DNA of 24,780 nt from assembly GCA_036276255.1 (NCBI GenBank), contig DASUPK010000079.1:1-24780 (forward strand). The letters are read 5' to 3'. Each line of letters begins with the position of its first letter. The stretch's first letter is position 1. Positions 1 through 7,855 of this stretch are shown here, one piece after another. Under the pieces are notes generated by a model. It saw only the letters and a list, made by a program, of their open reading frames with translations, made no database searches and had not been told where the DNA came from. The position numbers and the translations under genes are program-made. Source of the DNA: DASUPK01 sp036276255 (GTDB lineage Bacteria; Actinomycetota; Thermoleophilia; Solirubrobacterales; 70-9).

Positions 1-1
1 A

Positions 2-74
2 AGCCCAGGGCCGGGCTCGAACCGGCGACCTCATCTTTACGAGAGATGTGCTCTACCAACTGAGCTACCTGGGC
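2..74 (-). tRNA. tRNA-Thr (anticodon CGU)
   Basis: Read on the minus strand, the segment folds as a complete cloverleaf. It has a 7-bp acceptor stem (GCCCAGG/CCTGGGC), a D-arm with AGTTGGTA in the loop, a 5-bp anticodon stem (CATCT/AGATG) with loop CTCGTAA, a 5-nt variable loop, and a T-arm GCCGG/CCGGC around TTCGAGC. The anticodon is CGT, which reads the threonine codon ACG. No CCA is encoded: the base after the acceptor stem is U, and the next base is also U at the window edge. The gene lies about 35 bp upstream of, and divergent from, the crotonase gene. Confidence 0.97.
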
Positions 75-109
75 GCGTCTGCGCAGCGGCGATTGTAAGG
101 TCCCGCACC

Positions 110-874
110 GTGAACGACCAGCCTCTGCTCACCGAGCGCCGCGACCGCGTCCTGTTGATCACCCTGAACCGGCCTGACGCGCGCAACGCCGTCAACCTCG
201 CGATGGCCGAGGCGATGAACGCCGCCCTCGACGAGCTCGATTCCACCGACGAGCTCAGCGTCGGCGTGATCGCAGGCGAGGGCAAGGGGTTCAGTTCGGG
301 CATGGACCTGAAAGCCTTCGCCACCGGCGAGCGGCCCTGGGCTGACCGCGGCTTCGCCGGGATCGTCCAGAAGCCAGCCGAGAAGCCGCTGATCGCGGCA
401 ATCGAGGGATTCGCCGTCGCCGGCGGACTCGAGATTGCGCTTGCCTGCGACCTGATCGTCGCCGCCGAGGGAGCGAAGCTGGGCATTCCGGAGACCAAGC
501 GTGGACTGGTGGCCGCGGGCGGCGCGCTCCGTCAGCTCCCCCGTCGCCTGCCGGCTGCGATCGCGATGGAGCTCGCGCTGACGGGGGAAACCATCACCGT
601 CGAGCGCGGCGCGGAACTGGGGCTGGTCAACCGCGTCGCGGAGCCCGGCAAGGCGCTCGACGTCGCGCTGGAGCTCGCCGCGGAAGTGGCGGCCAACGCG
701 CCGCTCGCCACCGCGGCCTCGAAGTCGATCCTCAACAAGCAGGGCTCCTGGGACGACGAGACCTTCTGGGCGAAGCAGGGCGAGATCGTCGCGCCCGTGT
801 TCACCTCCGAGGACGCAATCGAGGGCGCGACCGCCTTCAGCGAGAAGCGAGCTCCAAACTGGAAGGGACGCTAG
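110..874 (+). CDS. Enoyl-CoA hydratase/isomerase (crotonase) family protein
   Basis: This 254-residue protein has the usual length of a stand-alone crotonase. The family hydrates 2-enoyl-CoAs or performs related acyl-CoA chemistry in the cytoplasm. The first oxyanion-hole segment is GFSSGMDLKAF (about 60-70). The second is the AVAGGLEIALACDL block (102-115). Two acidic residues, E108 in GGLEIA and E128 in IPETKRG, align with the two catalytic glutamates of true enoyl-CoA hydratases, so hydratase activity is plausible, but the exact substrate cannot be read from sequence. The start is GTG at 110, preceded by a weak AAGG. The 3' end overlaps the convergent enoyl reductase gene by 38 bp. The gene could serve beta-oxidation rather than the neighbouring FAS pathway, because crotonases act on CoA esters rather than ACP esters. 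Confidence 0.93.
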   Translation: MNDQPLLTERRDRVLLITLNRPDARNAVNLAMAEAMNAALDELDSTDELSVGVIAGEGKGFSSGMDLKAFATGERPWADRGFAGIVQKPAEKPLIAAIEGFAVAGGLEIALACDLIVAAEGAKLGIPETKRGLVAAGGALRQLPRRLPAAIAMELALTGETITVERGAELGLVNRVAEPGKALDVALELAAEVAANAPLATAASKSILNKQGSWDDETFWAKQGEIVAPVFTSEDAIEGATAFSEKRAPNWKGR

Positions 875-1643
875 CCCCGTTCACTCCCGCGACGGCGTGA
901 GCTCCGCCGTCCACGTGGATCACCTCTCCGCTGATCGCCTCGGACCAGTCCGAGAGCAGGAAGCAGACTGCGCGCGCGACGGCTGTCGGATCCTCGGTGT
1001 CCCAGCCGAGCGGCGCGGCGTCCGGCCAGCCCGCGGCCAGGTGGTCGAAGCCATCGATGCCGCTGGCTGCAGGCGAGGAGATCGGTCCGGCCGAGATCAG
1101 GTTCGAGCGGATGCCGCGCGGGCCCAGTTCCCTCGCCAGGTAGCGATTGACGGACTCCAGGGCCGCCTTCGCGACGCCCATCCAGTCATACGACGGCCAG
1201 GCGACCGACGCGTCGAAGTCGAGGCCGACCACACTGCCCCCGCCCTCCATCAGCGGAGCGAGGTGCTGCGCCAGCGCCTTGTAGGAATAGGCGCTCGTCC
1301 GGAAGGCCTCAAGCGCGCTCTCCGGCGGCGTCTCCATGAAGCGCCCACCGATCGCGTCCGCGGGAGCAAAGGCGATCGCGTGGAGCGCGCCGTCGAGTCT
1401 GCCCCACCGGCTGTCGATCTCTCCGGCCAGACCAGCCAGATCCTCCTCGGAGTTGATGTCGAGCTCGAGCACGTCTGGCGGCGCCGGCAGGCGTGCCGCG
1501 GCCCGCTCGGTCATCCGGCGGGTGCGGCCGTAGCCGGTCAGCAACACCTCGGCGCCCGCGAGCTGTGCCTCGTGCGCAACGGCGAAGGCGATGCTCTTCC
1601 GGGTCAGGACACCCGTAATCAGGAATCTCTTGTCGGCCAGCAT
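837..1643 (-). CDS. fabI: Enoyl-[acyl-carrier-protein] reductase, FabI/InhA type
   Basis: This short-chain dehydrogenase of 268 residues has almost the length of mycobacterial InhA (269). It performs the last step of each FAS-II cycle, NAD(P)H-dependent reduction of trans-2-enoyl-ACP. The N-terminus carries the FabI/InhA-style nucleotide motif LITGVLTRKSIAFAVA (8-23), in which the glycine-rich turn is replaced by a G-x5-SIA pattern. The catalytic pair is Y152 and K159 in SYDWMGVAKAALES, with the Y-x6-K spacing that separates FabI/InhA from ordinary SDRs (Y-x3-K). The WMGVAK context is very InhA-like. It is the last gene of the operon, and its ATG overlaps the maoC stop by one base (TGATG). 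The final codons run into the oppositely oriented crotonase gene. Isoniazid or triclosan sensitivity cannot be inferred. Confidence 0.93.
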   Translation of the reverse strand: MLADKRFLITGVLTRKSIAFAVAHEAQLAGAEVLLTGYGRTRRMTERAAARLPAPPDVLELDINSEEDLAGLAGEIDSRWGRLDGALHAIAFAPADAIGGRFMETPPESALEAFRTSAYSYKALAQHLAPLMEGGGSVVGLDFDASVAWPSYDWMGVAKAALESVNRYLARELGPRGIRSNLISAGPISSPAASGIDGFDHLAAGWPDAAPLGWDTEDPTAVARAVCFLLSDWSEAISGEVIHVDGGAHAVAGVNGASVPSSLELASR

Positions 1644-2191
1644 CAGGCGAGCAACCTGCCGTCCTGGAGCGGCGAGAGCTCGTCGCCGGATGGCGGTGCC
1701 TCGGCGGCTTCGGTCTGACGCCGCCAGAGCACGACGATCTCCATGCGCGCCACCAGCTCGTCGGCCTGGTTGACGATCCGGACGGCGAGTGTCACCAGCC
1801 CGGTCTCCGCTCCGAGCACGCGCTTGTCGGCGAGCCGGGCGCGGACGCGAATCGTGTCCCCGAGCCCGACCGGCCGCTTCAGCACGGCGCCGTCGATCGA
1901 GCGCAGGGCAAGCACCACCCGCGGGTCGATCGGGAGCAGGCCGAGCGCGTAGGAGAGCACCAGCATCCCGTGTGCGATCCGGCGGCCGAAGGGGCTCTCC
2001 TTGGCCCAGGCGGCGTCGGCGTGCTGCGGGTGCCAGTCACCGGTCAGCGCGGCGAACGAGACCACGTCGTACTCGGTCACCGTCCGGCCCGACGATTCCA
2101 TCGAGTCGCCGATCTCCAGATCGTCGAAGTAGGGCGGGGCCTCCCGCCACAGGGTCCCCTCGCGTGTCGCCTCGATGGTCTCGGTCGTCAT
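1643..2191 (-). CDS. MaoC-like (R)-hydratase/dehydratase, probable 3-hydroxyacyl-ACP dehydratase
   Basis: This 182-residue hot-dog-fold protein carries the hydratase-2 signature. D52 and H57 lie in GDWHPQHAD, giving the catalytic Asp-x4-His spacing, followed by FGRRIAHGML, the conserved substrate and dimer segment. Family members interconvert (R)-3-hydroxyacyl and trans-2-enoyl thioesters. No FabZ or FabA is present, and the gene lies between a carboxyltransferase gene and an enoyl reductase gene. I therefore infer that it supplies the dehydratase step of FAS-II, comparable to mycobacterial HadAB but as a single polypeptide that probably forms a homodimer. The ATG overlaps the accD stop by 4 bp (ATGA). 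The last roughly 30 residues are acidic, polar and probably flexible. A CoA-dependent role in beta-oxidation or PHA synthesis is the alternative. Confidence 0.88.
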   Translation of the reverse strand: MTTETIEATREGTLWREAPPYFDDLEIGDSMESSGRTVTEYDVVSFAALTGDWHPQHADAAWAKESPFGRRIAHGMLVLSYALGLLPIDPRVVLALRSIDGAVLKRPVGLGDTIRVRARLADKRVLGAETGLVTLAVRIVNQADELVARMEIVVLWRRQTEAAEAPPSGDELSPLQDGRLLA

Positions 2192-3627
2192 TCCGTTCTC
2201 CTTCTTCCGTTTGCTCCGCCGAGTGCCGAGAGCGCCCAGATCAGGCGCGCCCTCGTCTCGACCGGCTCGATCACCTCGTCCACGTCGCCGGCCCCGGCGG
2301 CGACCTCAGCCCCCAGATGTCCCTCGGCGTACTCCTCGGCGAGTCGTGCGTGCTCGGCTTCGGGATCAGCCGATCCCGCGATCGCCCGGCGGTGGATGAT
2401 TCCCACCGCCTGGCGCGCGCCCAGCACGCCGATCTCGGCGCCAGGCCAGGCGAGGACGACGTCCGCGCCGAGCTGCCGCGAGTTCATGGTGATGAACCCG
2501 CCGCCGTAGGCCTTGCGCAGGACGACGGTCACCTTCGGAACCCGCGCCGCGGAGAAGGAGTGCAGGAGTCCGGCGCCATGGCGGATCACGCCCATCCCCT
2601 CCTGCCTGGTCCCGGGAAGGAAGCCTGGGGTATCGACCAGCACGACGAGTGGGAGCCCGAAGGCGTCGCAGCGGCGGATGAACCCCGCCGCCTTTTCGGA
2701 TGCCGCGGAGTCGATCACTCCGCCGAGGTGATGGGGCTGGTTGGCCACCACCCCGACCGGATGTCCGTTGAGGCGGACGAGCGCCGTGACCATGTTGCGG
2801 GCCCAGCGCGGCGAGAGCTCGAGCATCGAGCTCGAGTCGGCGATGCAGCGGATCACCGAGCGGACGTCGTAGACCTTGCGAGGGTTGGCGGGCACGACCG
2901 TGCCGGGGTCGCTGCCGAGCGGCTCCTGCGGCAGGACCGGGTCCGGCGGCGATGCCGAGCTCTGCGGCAGGTGGCCGAGCAGGTCGCGAACCTGCTCGGC
3001 GGCGGCCCGGTCGTCGGGAGCAACCAGGTCGCACACGCCATTGCGGGAGTGGACGCGGGCGCCGCCGAGCTCGTCCAGCGTCACGCTCTCGCCCATCACC
3101 TGCTCGACCACGCCGGGGCCGGTGAGGAAGAGCCGCGATTGCTCGGTCATCACGACGAAGTCCGTGAGAGCCGGGGAATAGGCGCCGCCGCCGGCCGACG
3201 TCCCGGTGATCACGCTGATCTGCGGGACCCGGCCGGAGAGGGCGACGTGCTGGCGGAAGATCGCGCCGTAACCCCCGAGAGCGCCTGCGCCCTCGTCGAT
3301 GCGGGCGCCGCCGGAGGCGATGAAGCCGACGACCGGCGCGGCAGCGCGACCGGCCAGGTCGAGCACCCGCACGATCGTCTCGGCCTGCGCGGTGCCGAGC
3401 GACCCGCCGGCGAAGCTCTGATCCTGCGCGTAGCAGTAGACGGGCCGCCCGCCGACGCTGCCCGCGCCGGCGAGGACTCCGTCGCCGGGCGCCGAGCGCG
3501 CGGAGCGGGAGGCGATCCGCGTCCGGACAAGCTCAAGCGAGGAGGGATCGCAGAGCGCCTCCAGCTGCTCGAGCGGGCCCAGTCGCTCGCGCTCAGGAGC
3601 CTCGGTCTCGGCGAGCATCAGGTTCAC
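2188..3627 (-). CDS. Acyl-CoA carboxylase carboxyltransferase (beta) subunit, AccD6-like
   Basis: The 479-residue protein is a biotin-dependent carboxyltransferase of the AccD/PccB family, which carboxylates acetyl-CoA and/or propionyl-CoA from carboxybiotin. The N-lobe shows ASGGARIDEG (104-113) and TSAGGGAYSPA (143-153). The C-lobe shows VDTPGFLPGTRQEGMG (331-346) and KAYGGGFITMNSR (372-384). These crotonase-like lobes form the two oxyanion holes. D389 in GADVVLAWP falls where the acyl-length-determining aspartate of PccB lies. The start is GTG at 3627, which overlaps the fabF stop (GTGA) and has GAGG seven bases upstream; an ATG at 3618 is possible. Its position after a KAS gene matches mycobacterial accD6. 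The biotin carboxylase/BCCP partner is not in the window. Confidence 0.92.
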   Translation of the reverse strand: MNLMLAETEAPERERLGPLEQLEALCDPSSLELVRTRIASRSARSAPGDGVLAGAGSVGGRPVYCYAQDQSFAGGSLGTAQAETIVRVLDLAGRAAAPVVGFIASGGARIDEGAGALGGYGAIFRQHVALSGRVPQISVITGTSAGGGAYSPALTDFVVMTEQSRLFLTGPGVVEQVMGESVTLDELGGARVHSRNGVCDLVAPDDRAAAEQVRDLLGHLPQSSASPPDPVLPQEPLGSDPGTVVPANPRKVYDVRSVIRCIADSSSMLELSPRWARNMVTALVRLNGHPVGVVANQPHHLGGVIDSAASEKAAGFIRRCDAFGLPLVVLVDTPGFLPGTRQEGMGVIRHGAGLLHSFSAARVPKVTVVLRKAYGGGFITMNSRQLGADVVLAWPGAEIGVLGARQAVGIIHRRAIAGSADPEAEHARLAEEYAEGHLGAEVAAGAGDVDEVIEPVETRARLIWALSALGGANGRRRTE

Positions 3628-4823
3628 GCGGCCGCCTCGATGCAGAGCACGACGTTGTGGCCACCGAAGCCGAATGAGTTGCTGATCCCGATCGCGGGGT
3701 GGCCGTTCAGCGGCAGCGCCTTCGCATCCCCCGGCACGTAGTCGAGGTCGAGCCCCTCGTCCGGCTCCTCGTAATTGAGGGTCGGCGGCGCCTGATTGGC
3801 GCGGAGCGCCTGCAGGGTCTCCACCGCCTCGACCGCCCCGGCCGCGCCGAGGAGATGCCCGATGGCCGACTTGGTCGACGAGGTCGGGATCCGGAATGCG
3901 GCCTCGCCGAGCGCCGCCTTGAGGGCCTCGGTCTCGGAGCGGTCGTTGAGCGGCGTCGAGGTGCCGTGGGCATTGACGTAGGCGAGGTCGCCCGGCTCGA
4001 CCTCCGCGTCCGCCAGCGCCTTGCGGATCGCGCGGGCGGCGCCGTCGCCGCTCGGCTCCGGGGCGGTCATGTGGTGCGCGTCAGCGGTTGCCCCGTAGCC
4101 GGTCACGTACCCGAGGATCGGGGCACCGCGCAGCTCGGCGGTCTCGGCGTCTTCGAGGATCATCGCCCCGGCCCCCTCGCCCATCACGAATCCGTCGCGG
4201 CGGCGGTCGAACGGCCGTGAGATCCCCGACTCGGACGTCGCGCCCATCTCGGCGAACGCCGCGGTCGCCAGCGGCGTGATCGCGGATTCCGCTCCGCCCG
4301 CCACGCACGCGATTGCGTCGCCGTAGGCGACCATGCGAGCGGCCGACCCGATTGCGTGTGCACCGGCGGCGCAGGCCGAGACGGTGCCGAAGCACTGACC
4401 CCGCAGCTCGTGCTCGATCGCCAGGGCACCGGCGGCTGAGTTGGCCATCATCTGGGGGACGCAGTGGGGCGAGACCCTGCCCTGCCCCTGGTCACGCAGG
4501 GTGATGTGCTCGGACTCGATCGTCGACAGCCCGCCGATCCCGGTCCCGATCACACAGCCAATCTCCGCGCGGTCGTAGGGGGCCTCGTCCAGGCCCGCTT
4601 GGGAGATCGCCTCGGCCGCCGCGGCCAGGGCGAGGTGGGTGAAGCGGTCGGTGCGGCGCACCTGGCGCCTGGTCAGGTGGTCGGTCGCCTCGAAGTCCGA
4701 GCAGCGGCCGAGGCCGTCCTCGATCCCCGACTCGCCGGCGGACCAGCGCTCGTGCAACGTCGGCGCACCGACGCCCAGCGGCGTGACCGCGCCGATCCCC
4801 GTGATGGCGACCCGGCGAGTCAT
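3624..4823 (-). CDS. fabF: Beta-ketoacyl-ACP synthase II (KAS II)
   Basis: The 399-residue thiolase-fold condensing enzyme extends acyl-ACP with malonyl-ACP. The Cys-His-His triad is visible: C151 in TVSACAAGAHA, H286 in NAHGTSTPLND and H323 in KSAIGHLLGAAG, with the conserved K318. The C-terminal SFGFGGHNVVL motif is typical of KAS I/II. It is related to mycobacterial KasA/KasB, but only one copy is present here. The ATG overlaps the acpP stop by 4 bp (ATGA), so it is translationally coupled to the carrier protein it works with. The start is fixed by this overlap and by the family N-terminus (RRVAITGIGAVTPLG). No missing residues or unusual codon use were noticed. Confidence 0.96.
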   Translation of the reverse strand: MTRRVAITGIGAVTPLGVGAPTLHERWSAGESGIEDGLGRCSDFEATDHLTRRQVRRTDRFTHLALAAAAEAISQAGLDEAPYDRAEIGCVIGTGIGGLSTIESEHITLRDQGQGRVSPHCVPQMMANSAAGALAIEHELRGQCFGTVSACAAGAHAIGSAARMVAYGDAIACVAGGAESAITPLATAAFAEMGATSESGISRPFDRRRDGFVMGEGAGAMILEDAETAELRGAPILGYVTGYGATADAHHMTAPEPSGDGAARAIRKALADAEVEPGDLAYVNAHGTSTPLNDRSETEALKAALGEAAFRIPTSSTKSAIGHLLGAAGAVEAVETLQALRANQAPPTLNYEEPDEGLDLDYVPGDAKALPLNGHPAIGISNSFGFGGHNVVLCIEAAA

Positions 4824-5065
4824 TGCTGACGCTGGGTCACGAAGTCGACCACGTCCTGGACCGTCGCGATCTTCTCCATCTCGGCATCGCTGATCTCGAT
4901 GCTGTACTCATCCTCGATCACCTGAGCGAGCTCGACCAGGTCGAGCGAGTCGATGTCCAGGTCCTCGAAGCGCGAGTCGGGCTTGACGTTCTCCGGCTCC
5001 TCGCCGAACTCCACGAGCGCCGAGATCACCCTCTCGGTCACCTGGTCCTTGGTTGCGGTCGTCAT
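4820..5065 (-). CDS. acpP: Acyl carrier protein
   Basis: This 81-residue acidic helical protein carries growing acyl chains as thioesters. The 4'-phosphopantetheine attachment serine is S40 in LDIDSLDLVEL, the classic DSL motif at the start of helix II. The start is an ATG with the best Shine-Dalgarno sequence of the operon (AAAGGAG, six bases upstream). This fits the high ACP level needed relative to the enzymes. The 29-bp gap after fabG is the only real spacer in the operon. The length is close to E. coli ACP (78 residues) and shorter than mycobacterial AcpM (about 115), because it lacks the AcpM C-terminal extension. Confidence 0.97.
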   Translation of the reverse strand: MTTATKDQVTERVISALVEFGEEPENVKPDSRFEDLDIDSLDLVELAQVIEDEYSIEISDAEMEKIATVQDVVDFVTQRQQ

Positions 5066-5094
5066 CTGCGGCTCCTTTCGTTTGGTTGGTCGGG

Positions 5095-5895
5095 TCAGGC
5101 GGACATGCCGCCGTCGACGGGCAGCACCGCTCCGGTCACATACGAGGCCTCGTTGGACGCGAGGAAACGGATGCAGGCGGCGACCTCCTCCGGCGATCCA
5201 GTCCGCCGGGCGGGGATCGCGTCCAGCAGGCCGTCGGACCCGTTCGAGTCCGTGCCATTGCCGGTGAACTCACGGGTCAGATGGGTCTCGATCAGCCCGG
5301 GTGCGACCGCGTTCACCGTCACTCCGCGCCGGGCGACCTCCGCCGCCACCGTGCGTGTGAAGGCGATCAATCCCGCCTTCGAGGCCGCGTAGTTGGCCTG
5401 ACCGGGGTTGGCCCGCAGGCCGACGACGGAGGAGACGTTGATCACCCGGCCGAAGCGCTGCCGCATCATCGGGCCGATCGAGTCACGGGTCAGCCGGAAG
5501 GCGGCAGTCAGATTGACATCGAGGACGCGGCTCCAGTCCTCGTCGCTGAGTCTCATCGAGAGGTTGTCCGCGGTGATGCCGGCGTTGTTGACGAGCACCA
5601 GCGCCGGCCCGAGCCGCTCGGTGATCTCGGAGAGCATCCGACCGGTCGCATCGGCATCGGCAACGTCGGCGGCGACCTTCAGCGCTGTCCCGCCGGCGTC
5701 CTCGATCGAGCCGGCGACCGACTCGGCACCCTCGCGGTCGCGCGAGTAGTTGACCGCCACGGACCACCCGTCCTCGGCCAGCGCACGGGCCGTCGCGGCT
5801 CCGATGCCGCGCGAGGCGCCGGTGACCAGGGCGCAACCCAAGCTCTGCATTGCCGCGGTGGCGTCCGGCTTCGCCGCCGTTTCAGTCGCGCTCAT
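5095..5895 (-). CDS. fabG: 3-oxoacyl-[ACP] reductase
   Basis: This classical SDR of 266 residues reduces 3-oxoacyl-ACP with NADPH. The cofactor motif TGASRGIG lies at 25-32 and NNAG at 103-106. The catalytic S156, Y169 and K173 sit in SSVVGL and NYAASKAG with Y-x3-K spacing, and VDGGMSA is the C-terminal family signature. The start is ATG at 5895, which overlaps the fabH stop (ATGA) and is preceded by GGGAGGGGG. The same frame stays open far upstream, but that part is an antisense-type shadow of fabH. Two differences from the family are an approximately 15-residue N-terminal extension before the first beta-strand (ATG at codon 16 is an alternative start) and a Gly/Asn/Ser/Asp-rich insertion in the lid loop after THLTREF. 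Confidence 0.95.
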   Translation of the reverse strand: MSATETAAKPDATAAMQSLGCALVTGASRGIGAATARALAEDGWSVAVNYSRDREGAESVAGSIEDAGGTALKVAADVADADATGRMLSEITERLGPALVLVNNAGITADNLSMRLSDEDWSRVLDVNLTAAFRLTRDSIGPMMRQRFGRVINVSSVVGLRANPGQANYAASKAGLIAFTRTVAAEVARRGVTVNAVAPGLIETHLTREFTGNGTDSNGSDGLLDAIPARRTGSPEEVAACIRFLASNEASYVTGAVLPVDGGMSA

Positions 5896-6986
5896 GCCGC
5901 CCCCTCCCACTCGACGATCCCGGCGCCCCAGGTGAGGCCGGCGCCGAAGGCCGACAGCAGCACGCGCGACCCCTTGCGAAGAAGCCCGGAGGACGCGGCC
6001 TCGGAGAGCGCGATCGGGATGCTGGCGGCCGAGGTGTTCCCGTAGTCGGCGAGGCAGTCGATGACGCGCTCGGCCGGCAGGGCGAGCCGCTCCCCCACGG
6101 CGGAGATGATCCGCGAGTTGGCCTGGTGGTAGACGAAGAGGTCGATCTCGTCGAGCGCCAGGCCGGCCTCGGAGACGACCTGCTGGGTCGCGGCGCTCAT
6201 CGCCGCGACCGCCGCGCGGAAGGTGGCGCGGCCCTCCATCCTCACCAGGCGTTCCTCGTTCGAGATGCGGATCAGGTCCCCCCGGGCGCCGTCCGAGCGG
6301 AGGGCGATCGGGCCGATCAGGCCCGGGCCGCCCAGAGTGACGAGTGCCGCCCCCGCCCCGTCGCCGAAGAGTCCCGCCGTTCGCCGGTCGGAGTAGTCGA
6401 TCACACCGCTGAGCACCTCGGCACCGATGACGAGCACGGTCCGAGCCCGCCCGGACTCGATCTGTGCCGCCGCGAGAGAGAGGGCGGAGAGAAAGCCCGT
6501 GCAGGCGGCGCCGACGTCGAATGCCCCCACCGACGTGGCTCCGAGTCGGCTCGCGACCAGCGGCGCCGCGTTCGGCAGCTGCCGGTCGGGGGTGCAGGTG
6601 GCGACCATGACCAGGTCGAGGTCGGCGGCATCGAACCCAGCGCGAGCGAGCGCATCGGAGCCGGCCTGGGTTGCCAGGTCGACCAGGCTCTCGCCGTCCA
6701 CGCGGCGGCGGCGATGGATTCCGGTGCGCGACGAGATCCACTCCGGGTCGACCCCGAGCGGGCCGGCCAGCTCCTCGTTTTCGACCACGCGCTCGGGGAG
6801 CGCGGCCGCGACGGCGGCGATTCCAGGCCCGGCTGTCCGCTTGGCGCCGTTGGTCGCGGCACCCGTGGCCCGTGCGACCAGCCCCTCCGGATCGACGAGG
6901 GAGGAATCGACCTCCCACTGCTGTCCGGGAGATAGATCAGGCAAGGGCGGATTCCCGGCTGGAGAGGGTCTCGACCTCTGCGCCAT
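5892..6986 (-). CDS. fabH: Beta-ketoacyl-ACP synthase III (KAS III)
   Basis: KAS III starts fatty acid synthesis by condensing an acyl-CoA primer with malonyl-ACP. The Cys-His-Asn triad is C162 in GAACTGFLSA, H287 in VYHQANSRI and N317 in YGNTSAASIP (numbered from the ATG at 6986). The conserved core begins near residue 53 (AGPGIAAVAAALPE). The 364-residue reading is therefore about 40-50 residues longer than usual (about 320-335) and overlaps fabD by 50 bp. No ATG or GTG exists in frame between residue 1 and the core. The only alternative is TTG at 6944, 8 bp inside the fabD end and without a clear ribosome site. The start is therefore uncertain while the function is not. Primer preference (acetyl or branched) cannot be read from the sequence. 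Confidence 0.93.
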   Translation of the reverse strand: MAQRSRPSPAGNPPLPDLSPGQQWEVDSSLVDPEGLVARATGAATNGAKRTAGPGIAAVAAALPERVVENEELAGPLGVDPEWISSRTGIHRRRRVDGESLVDLATQAGSDALARAGFDAADLDLVMVATCTPDRQLPNAAPLVASRLGATSVGAFDVGAACTGFLSALSLAAAQIESGRARTVLVIGAEVLSGVIDYSDRRTAGLFGDGAGAALVTLGGPGLIGPIALRSDGARGDLIRISNEERLVRMEGRATFRAAVAAMSAATQQVVSEAGLALDEIDLFVYHQANSRIISAVGERLALPAERVIDCLADYGNTSAASIPIALSEAASSGLLRKGSRVLLSAFGAGLTWGAGIVEWEGAA

Positions 6987-7803
6987 CGATCGTCCGGCGG
7001 ACGAGCCCGGCGAGCACCTTCCCAGGTCCGACGTCGAGGTACCGCGTCACTCCCAGTTGACCGAGCTTCGTCAGCACGGCGGTCCAGCGGATCGGGCTGA
7101 CCAGCGAGGCGGCCAGCGCATCGCGCACGTCGTCGCGAAAGAAGTCGGCCGTGGTCGAGGAGACCACCGGAGCACTCGGGACCCCGAAGTCGATCTCGTC
7201 CAGCTCGGCGCGGAAGGCCTCCACGCCCGGGGACATCGCCTCTGTGTGGAACGCGCCCGCGACCGCGAGCTTCTTGGCACGCACGCCTGAGCCCTTTGCG
7301 GCGGCCTCAGCCGCCTCGATCCGAGCCAGCGGCCCGGAGAGAACGAACTGCTGGGGGGAGTTCTCGTTGGCGAGGGTCAGGCCATGCTCGGCGGCGAGCT
7401 TCTCGGCGCGATCGCGATCCGAGCCGACCGCGAGCATCCCGCCGGGCTCCGCCGCGGCGGCCGCATCGGCCATGACGCGGCCTCGGGCCACGACGATCCG
7501 CAGTCCGTCGGCGTCGGCAATCGCGCCGGCGGCGGCGAGCGCGCCGATCTCGCCCAGTGAGTGGCCGGCGAAGAACTCGGCATCCGGCCGGCCGACCCGC
7601 TCGAACCCCGCCATGGAGGCGCAATAGACGGCGGGCTGGGCGTAGTCCGTGCCGTCCGCCATGCGCCCGAACGGATCCTCGCCCACGAGCTCGGTGGCTA
7701 GATCAAGCAGGTCCGGGCGGAGATCCGCGACCACCTCACGGCTCGACGAATCCCCGACCCCCTGACCCGGAAAGAGGGTCGCTGAAGCTGAATTGGCGTC
7801 CAT
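6937..7803 (-). CDS. fabD: Malonyl-CoA:ACP transacylase
   Basis: The 288-residue enzyme transfers malonyl groups from CoA to ACP. The substrate-loop motif FPGQG is at 11-15, the nucleophile is S82 in the GHSLGE elbow, and R107 and H186 (GAFHTEAM) complete the active site. It is the first gene of the FAS-II operon. ATG at 7803 is chosen because the family begins just before the FPGQG strand. An in-frame ATG at 7854 would add 17 residues unrelated to the family and would place the start inside a G-rich palindrome. The intergenic stretch back to the response regulator stop (106 bp) holds two inverted repeats, so this is the likely promoter region of the operon. The stop lies within the fabH reading frame. 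Confidence 0.95.
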   Translation of the reverse strand: MDANSASATLFPGQGVGDSSSREVVADLRPDLLDLATELVGEDPFGRMADGTDYAQPAVYCASMAGFERVGRPDAEFFAGHSLGEIGALAAAGAIADADGLRIVVARGRVMADAAAAAEPGGMLAVGSDRDRAEKLAAEHGLTLANENSPQQFVLSGPLARIEAAEAAAKGSGVRAKKLAVAGAFHTEAMSPGVEAFRAELDEIDFGVPSAPVVSSTTADFFRDDVRDALAASLVSPIRWTAVLTKLGQLGVTRYLDVGPGKVLAGLVRRTIDGAEVETLSSRESALA

Positions 7804-7833
7804 GTCCCAATCACTAACCCCGAGGCCCGAATG

Positions 7834-7849
7834 CGTGAAGGAATTCACG
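7834..7849. promoter_or_regulatory. Perfect inverted repeat CGTGAA-N4-TTCACG upstream of fabD
   Basis: The arms are 6 bp and perfectly complementary, with spacer GGAA. The centre lies about 38 bp before the fabD ATG and 22 bp (about two helical turns) from the centre of the C/G palindrome at 7856-7871. It is a plausible binding site for a dimeric regulator of the FAS operon. It is not repeated upstream of the kinase gene at 9636. Function is inferred from position and symmetry only. Confidence 0.4.
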
Positions 7850-7855
7850 GCCATG

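Noticed and set aside
1789..3741. 650-codon plus-strand open frame
   Set aside because: It is antisense to maoC and the carboxyltransferase gene, both well supported; an artefact of GC-rich codon use.
5896..6918. Upstream extension of the fabG frame (about 340 codons)
   Set aside because: The extension is an Arg-rich shadow of fabH. The real fabG start at 5895 has a ribosome site and an ATGA overlap with fabH.
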